Shown: one piece after another, positions 59,027 through 64,000 of the stretch
Position numbering within the stretch: position 1 is the first letter of the stretch
Layout: the number at the start of each line of letters is the position of its first letter
Origin: an uncultured Pelagibacteraceae bacterium
GTDB lineage: Bacteria > Pseudomonadota > Alphaproteobacteria > Pelagibacterales > Pelagibacteraceae
Reading direction: 5' to 3'
NCBI GenBank assembly: GCA_902617825.1
Contig: CACMYE010000001.1
Location: 1-64,000, forward strand
DNA length: 64,000 nt
Made by a program: the position numbers and the translations under genes
Notes under the pieces: model-generated
The model's database searches: none
The model's input: the letters and a program-made list of their open reading frames with translations, nothing else
Told to the model about the DNA's origin: nothing

Positions 59027-59055
59027 ATATAATACAATTAATCATTTTGGGTCAA
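59027..59055 (-). promoter_or_regulatory. Candidate sigma70-type promoter for the pilin-amt transcription unit
   Basis: Minus-strand TTGACC-N17-TTATAT upstream of the first pilin. Confidence 0.45.
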
Positions 59056-59109
59056 TCACAGATTGTATTTTTATTGATTTTAATGAAAATTTAATAAATA
59101 AAGGCAATT

Positions 59110-59409
59110 GTGAGTTATAAAGTTACTGAAGAAGGCAATATTTCAACTGTCTATCTAGATGGAGAGATAGATATGGATGTTACTGAAAAAGCAAAAGAGG
59201 TTATCATGCCTCTAATTGAGGCTAAAAAGGAAGTTCACCTAAATTTGAAAGAAGTTCAGTATATGGACTCCTCCGGTATATCAGTGCTCATTGAAAGTCA
59301 TCAAAAAGCTACAGAACTTGGAACTAAAGTTATTTTAAAAGAAATTAGTAAATCAGTTCTAAAAGTAATCATGATGGCTAAACTTGAACAAATCCTAAAT
59401 TTGGATTAA
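59110..59409 (+). CDS. STAS-domain anti-sigma factor antagonist (SpoIIAA/RsbV-like)
   Basis: VQYMDSSGISVLIESHQKA phosphorylatable-Ser motif; GTG start. Confidence 0.88.
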   Translation: MSYKVTEEGNISTVYLDGEIDMDVTEKAKEVIMPLIEAKKEVHLNLKEVQYMDSSGISVLIESHQKATELGTKVILKEISKSVLKVIMMAKLEQILNLD

Positions 59410-59843
59410 TGAGTCAATCACAAATAAATAATTTAGATGAAAAAAGAGACTTTGAAGTTAATTCATCTAATCTAAAACATGTAAGATCTTTTTGTAGAGA
59501 AGTTTTTGAAAAATTAAATATCAACCAAGAGCTAAAGGATGAATTGGTTTTAGCTATTGCTGAGGCAGCACAAAATATCGTCAAACATGCTTACAAAAAT
59601 GAAGAAACTGAAGATAAAATGGAGATCAAAATATCTGTTAGTGATGGATATTTAGAAATAGGTTTTTTTGATAAAGGAAGACCTGTTGAAAAAGATAAAA
59701 TAAGGCATCGAAAAATTGACGATATTAAACCTGGCGGATTGGGAACTTTTTTTATTCAACAAATTATGGATGCAGTGGTTTTTAAAGAAGGTGAAAAACC
59801 ATGGATTAATCACCTAATACTCTCGAAAAATTTAAATAGTTAG
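59409..59843 (+). CDS. Anti-sigma-type serine kinase (RsbW/SpoIIAB-like HATPase)
   Basis: LAIAEAAQNIVKHAYKN (N box) and GGLGTFFIQQIMD (G box); overlaps STAS stop. Confidence 0.88.
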   Translation: MSQSQINNLDEKRDFEVNSSNLKHVRSFCREVFEKLNINQELKDELVLAIAEAAQNIVKHAYKNEETEDKMEIKISVSDGYLEIGFFDKGRPVEKDKIRHRKIDDIKPGGLGTFFIQQIMDAVVFKEGEKPWINHLILSKNLNS

Positions 59844-60136
59844 TTTTTTTTTAAGTAGCAATCTAAATCATTATAATCGTCAAAAAACATCTCCGCTAGT
59901 TCGTTGCTACTTGTTATAGAACAATCTAATGGTTCATTAAAACCTTGTGCCACATGTTCACTTACATTTTTGCCTGTTTGATGCTTGATACCTGCATTTA
60001 CTGTGCCAGATAGTAAAGCTTGATTTACACTCCCTGTAGTAGCAACTGTTACTGCTGGACCAAGAACTGAAACACTCTGGGTGCAACCAGTAAGAAAAAT
60101 AAAAATAAATAATAATTTTAAATTTTTAGTCACCAT
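59840..60136 (-). CDS. Small lipoprotein of unknown function
   Basis: LLFIFIFLTGC lipobox. Confidence 0.6.
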   Translation of the reverse strand: MVTKNLKLLFIFIFLTGCTQSVSVLGPAVTVATTGSVNQALLSGTVNAGIKHQTGKNVSEHVAQGFNEPLDCSITSSNELAEMFFDDYNDLDCYLKKN

Positions 60137-60214
60137 TTTAACTTTTATATAAATTATTTTAAATTTAAAGATTTTTGTAACAGTTAGTTCTTACAATGTG
60201 TTCATTTTGATTTT

Positions 60215-61453
60215 TTAACCACCAATAATTGCTCCAACATTAAATATTGGTGAGTACATTGCAATCATCAGTCCACCAATCATTGCTCCCATAAACACAA
60301 TCATAATTGGTTCAATTAAACTGGACATATTGTCTACTGCTGTATCAAACTCCTCCTCATAATAATTTGATACTGAGGTAAACATTTCATCTAAATTTCC
60401 TGTTTGTTCCCCAACCGAAATTAACTGACTAAAAGTTGGTGGAAAAATAGGTTCTTTTAAAAATAATTTTGTGAGTGTGTCTCCTGAAAAAACACCTTTT
60501 TTCACATTTTCTAAAGCAAGTGTAACTACATCGTTATTACTAACTGATTTTGCAATTTCAATACTTTCAAGTAAGTTTACTCCAGCAGAGCTAAGATTAC
60601 CCATAATCAAGGAAATTCTAGCTATCAAAGATTTTAAAATCATATCTCCGAACACGGGCATTTTTAAAACTCTTTGATGCCACTTATATCGAATAGCTGG
60701 GATTTTAGTTGTGGTATATTTAAATACTAAAAACAATATAACCGACACAATTCCTAGTGTTAGACCTCCTGATCCTCTCATAAAGTTACTTGCTGTCATA
60801 ATGACAGCTGTTGGCGTTGGAAGTGCTACACCCATACCTTCGTACATCTCTGCAAAAACAGGGACAACTTTAACTAACATGAAAACCATTACAGTTATTG
60901 CAACAGTAAACATCACCACAGGATAGGTTAAAGCGCTTTTAATTTTCTTTTTAACTTTTTCTCTTTTTTCCAAAGATTCAACTAATTTCATTAAGAATAC
61001 ATCGAGTTTTCCACTAGCCTCTCCTGCCTTAATAAGATTAATATAAATATTGTCGAATACTTTTGGATATTTTTCAAAACATTTGGAAAGCGTAATTCCA
61101 CCTTCCAAACTTTTTCTGATATCCTCAATAATTTCTTTCATCGTTGGATGTTCAATTTGATCCCTTAACATACTAAGCACATTAAGAATTGGCAGACCTG
61201 CCTTCACCATTGTGGCAAATTGTTTTGAAAAAATTACAACATCTTGTGGTTTTACTGCTTTCTTTCCAAAAGAAAAACCACCACCTTTTTTCTTTTCTTT
61301 GGTCGCTTTCTTCTTTGTTTTTATTAAGTTGGTAATAATTATTTTTTGTTCTTTTAGTTTAAAGGATGCCTCTTCTTGATTTAATGCATCAATAGATCCT
61401 TCAACATATTTTCCTGCTGAAATCCCTTTATATGAAAAAGTTTCTGAAGACAT
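60215..61453 (-). CDS. pilC: Type IV pilus/type II secretion inner-membrane platform protein (PilC/GspF)
   Basis: FSKQFATMVKAGLPILNVL; LIKAGEASGKLD; ISVGEQTGNLDEM. Confidence 0.92.
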   Translation of the reverse strand: MSSETFSYKGISAGKYVEGSIDALNQEEASFKLKEQKIIITNLIKTKKKATKEKKKGGGFSFGKKAVKPQDVVIFSKQFATMVKAGLPILNVLSMLRDQIEHPTMKEIIEDIRKSLEGGITLSKCFEKYPKVFDNIYINLIKAGEASGKLDVFLMKLVESLEKREKVKKKIKSALTYPVVMFTVAITVMVFMLVKVVPVFAEMYEGMGVALPTPTAVIMTASNFMRGSGGLTLGIVSVILFLVFKYTTTKIPAIRYKWHQRVLKMPVFGDMILKSLIARISLIMGNLSSAGVNLLESIEIAKSVSNNDVVTLALENVKKGVFSGDTLTKLFLKEPIFPPTFSQLISVGEQTGNLDEMFTSVSNYYEEEFDTAVDNMSSLIEPIMIVFMGAMIGGLMIAMYSPIFNVGAIIGG

Positions 61454-61458
61454 TTAGA

Positions 61459-63207
61459 TCACTCTCCAGATAAAACACGATCGAATTCTCTGAAATTTAA
61501 ATCTCCAGTTAAAATCATTTCTCGACCCATGTCTTGCATTGTTCTAAAACCTTCTCTAGTGGCTATCTCTTTTAGCTCTGGTGTTGTTGCTTGTCTTAAA
61601 ATTGCTTCTTTAATTGGTTTTGTAACATTTAAAATTTCATAAATACCCATTCTTCCTTTGTAGCCAGTATCTTTACATTTCGGGCAACCTTTGCCTTTTT
61701 GAACTTTGGCTCTTGATGCTTGCTCAACTGTAAATCCAAAATCAGCTAAAGCTTTAGGGGTAATATCATCATCAGGGACTCTACATTCGGTACAAGTTTT
61801 TCTAGCAAGTCTTTGTGCTAATACTAGTGTTACCGCAGCACTAATTAAATAATCTGGTGTTCCCATATTTTGTAGTCTTGTAATTGTGCTTGGCGCATCA
61901 TTAGTGTGCAAAGTACTGAATACTAAGTGACCAGTTAAAGCAGCCTTCAAACCTATGTCCACAGTCTCTTTATCCCTCATCTCTCCTACAAGAATAATTT
62001 CTGGGTCTTGTCGCAAAAAAGATCTTAAAGCAGTTGAAAAGTTAAAACCAATATCGTCTTTAATTTGAACTTGACCTACACCATCTAATTCATATTCAAC
62101 AGGATCTTCCGCGGTTAAAATGTTTAGATGAGGTTTTGATACTTCTTTTAAAATACTGTAAAGCGTTGTTGTTTTTCCAGACCCTGTAGGTCCTGTTACC
62201 AATACTAATCCTTGAGTACCATGTATTGCTTTTCTTAAATTATTTAAATCTGTTTCTTCAAAATTTAATTGTTCCAGACTAATATCACCTGCATCTTTAT
62301 TTAATACCCGCATTACAATTCTTTCATTGTTGGCTGTAGGTAGTATTGAAAGACGTAAATCTACTACTTTGCCATCTATTTTAAATGGAATTGCTCCATC
62401 TTGTGGGAGTCTTCTTTCTGCAATGTCAAGTTTTCCCATGATTTTAAAACGAGTAACTACCGCACCATAGTTAGAATGCAAAAATTTAGAAAACTGTTCT
62501 TGCTCTTGTAAGATACCATCTAATCGATATCTCACTCTTGAGGTAAATCTATATGGCTCAATATGAATATCAGATACACCTGTTTTAATTGCTTCTGCAA
62601 CGACAGCTGTTGAAAATTTAATTACCTCAGACTCATTTTCTAAAGCCTCAATATCTTCATCAGGTTTTTCGTCTAAAATTTCTGTATTTTCATCGATATC
62701 GTAATCAAAAGTCTTAACTTTTTCCATATTTTTCTTTTGAATGCTCTCATATGTTTCCTCACCCTCTGCATGAAGTTTTTTTATAAAATTTGAAATATCT
62801 GAAATTTTAGCTGCATGTAATTCGATATCCATCTTAGTGATAGTTCTTAAATTTCTCATCAAACTTAATTTTGAGCTATCCGGGATTGCTATATGCAAAA
62901 TTTTACCTTCTACCTTGAATGGTGCAATAAAGTTCATATGAATATAATTTGATGGCAGAACTGACTTAATATCATCTGCAATTGGAGTGGAAGATAAATC
63001 AATTACATCTAATGATTGCTCTTTGACCAATAAATCTAAAATTTTATCTTCGTCTGTTAAATTAAGTTCAAAAACTGCGTCTAGTTGAGATTTTTGTGTT
63101 TCGCTTGAAACTTTTTTTATGTTTGCTAAATCTTTTCCTGATATTATATCTTGATCAATCAAGATATTAATAAGGTTTATTTCTGACTCTCTACTTATAT
63201 TAATCAT
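61459..63207 (-). CDS. pilB: Type IV pilus/type II secretion assembly ATPase (PilB/GspE)
   Basis: VTGPTGSGKTTTLYSIL; LRQDPEIILVGEMRDKETVDIGLKAALTGHLVFSTLHTNDAP; CxxC pairs. Confidence 0.94.
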   Translation of the reverse strand: MINISRESEINLINILIDQDIISGKDLANIKKVSSETQKSQLDAVFELNLTDEDKILDLLVKEQSLDVIDLSSTPIADDIKSVLPSNYIHMNFIAPFKVEGKILHIAIPDSSKLSLMRNLRTITKMDIELHAAKISDISNFIKKLHAEGEETYESIQKKNMEKVKTFDYDIDENTEILDEKPDEDIEALENESEVIKFSTAVVAEAIKTGVSDIHIEPYRFTSRVRYRLDGILQEQEQFSKFLHSNYGAVVTRFKIMGKLDIAERRLPQDGAIPFKIDGKVVDLRLSILPTANNERIVMRVLNKDAGDISLEQLNFEETDLNNLRKAIHGTQGLVLVTGPTGSGKTTTLYSILKEVSKPHLNILTAEDPVEYELDGVGQVQIKDDIGFNFSTALRSFLRQDPEIILVGEMRDKETVDIGLKAALTGHLVFSTLHTNDAPSTITRLQNMGTPDYLISAAVTLVLAQRLARKTCTECRVPDDDITPKALADFGFTVEQASRAKVQKGKGCPKCKDTGYKGRMGIYEILNVTKPIKEAILRQATTPELKEIATREGFRTMQDMGREMILTGDLNFREFDRVLSGE

Positions 63208-64000
63208 TACAAAACTCTTGGTGCAATAAACACCAATAATTCATCTAGATTATCAGAATTAGACTTACCTTTAAAGATATTACCTATCACAGGCATATTT
63301 CCTAAACCTGGTAATTGATTTTTACTATTTGATTGTACATTTTTCTTAATTCCACCAATTACTACTATATCTCCATCGGCTACCAATAATTTTGTAACAA
63401 TTTCCATTTTATTAATTGGTGGCTCATCTGATGCAGCAGCTCTATTTGGAGTGTCGTTGTTTACTTTAATAGTCAATAAAACATTCCCGTCACCAATAAT
63501 GCTAGGAGTGACCTCTAACTTTAAAGCTGCCTCTTTAAATGATGTTGATGTAGTTCCATCCGATGTTGTTTGATATGGAATTTCCTCACCTTGAGTTACT
63601 GTAGCTAACTGATTATCTAATGTAAAAACTTTCGGATTTGAGATAGTTTTGGCCATACCCATACTTTCTAGAGCTGTTATTTCAACTTTTAATACTCCAG
63701 TAGTGGTTTTTTTTAATAATCCAATACCACTTGTTGCACCAGTTGCAGGAAAATTTGATATACTATCTGTAGCTGATCCTAAACCAACTGTATCGGATAA
63801 AACAGTTCCATCTGCACTTCCACTACTAGTCCCAGCTACACCACCAATAATTCTGTTATTTTTAGAGTAATATCCCCCAAGTCTTGATCCCAATGCTCTT
63901 TCAAAATCAGAATTTGCCTCAACTATAAATGCTTCAATTAAAACTTGCTTAGTTCTAATATCAATTTCTTTAATAACTTTATCAACTACATCTAAATCTT
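63207..64000 (-). CDS. Secretin (PilQ/MshL/GspD family), 5' part beyond the window edge
   Basis: Frame continues past the listed ATG to the edge (KDLDVVDKVIKEIDIRTKQVLIEAFIVEANSDFERALGSRLGG); VVIGGIKK...LPGLGNMPVIGNIFKG secretin signature. Confidence 0.9.
   Translation of the reverse strand, partial: DLDVVDKVIKEIDIRTKQVLIEAFIVEANSDFERALGSRLGGYYSKNNRIIGGVAGTSSGSADGTVLSDTVGLGSATDSISNFPATGATSGIGLLKKTTTGVLKVEITALESMGMAKTISNPKVFTLDNQLATVTQGEEIPYQTTSDGTTSTSFKEAALKLEVTPSIIGDGNVLLTIKVNNDTPNRAAASDEPPINKMEIVTKLLVADGDIVVIGGIKKNVQSNSKNQLPGLGNMPVIGNIFKGKSNSDNLDELLVFIAPRVL

Overview
This is an AT-rich, gene-dense window that looks like a streamlined marine alphaproteobacterium of the SAR11/Pelagibacter type. 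The lineage is inferred from composition and gene repertoire, not computed. Most of the window is uptake and catabolism of small organic osmolytes. It contains a glycine-betaine ABC system (proV, double-length proW, proX), a carnitine-degradation-like cluster (dehydrogenase, BKACE, thioesterase), a GMC oxidoreductase, a TauD dioxygenase, a DMGDH-like enzyme, alanine dehydrogenase plus omega-aminotransferase, a taurine-like ABC system, a polar amino-acid ABC system, and two tripartite tricarboxylate (TctCBA) operons. The most notable regions are: (1) 55.6-64 kb, an ammonium channel fused to a SpoIIE/RsbU-type PP2C phosphatase, in an apparent operon with two type IV pilins, divergent from a STAS anti-anti-sigma protein plus RsbW-type kinase, and next to pilB/pilC/secretin genes, i.e. 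a candidate ammonium-sensing partner-switching system; (2) 37.5-43.2 kb, a SpeD-SpeE fusion next to an aldolase-SDR fusion, mtnA, mtnP and apt, a candidate polyamine-linked MTA salvage / DHAP-shunt neighbourhood; (3) 43.2-45.1 kb, a 1.9-kb integrase-less islet bounded by tRNA-Met and a 50-bp exact copy of the 5' part of that tRNA, carrying reiterated signal-peptide leader modules; (4) hairpins placed directly after substrate-binding-protein genes in four transport operons, one of which overlaps the next gene's start codon.
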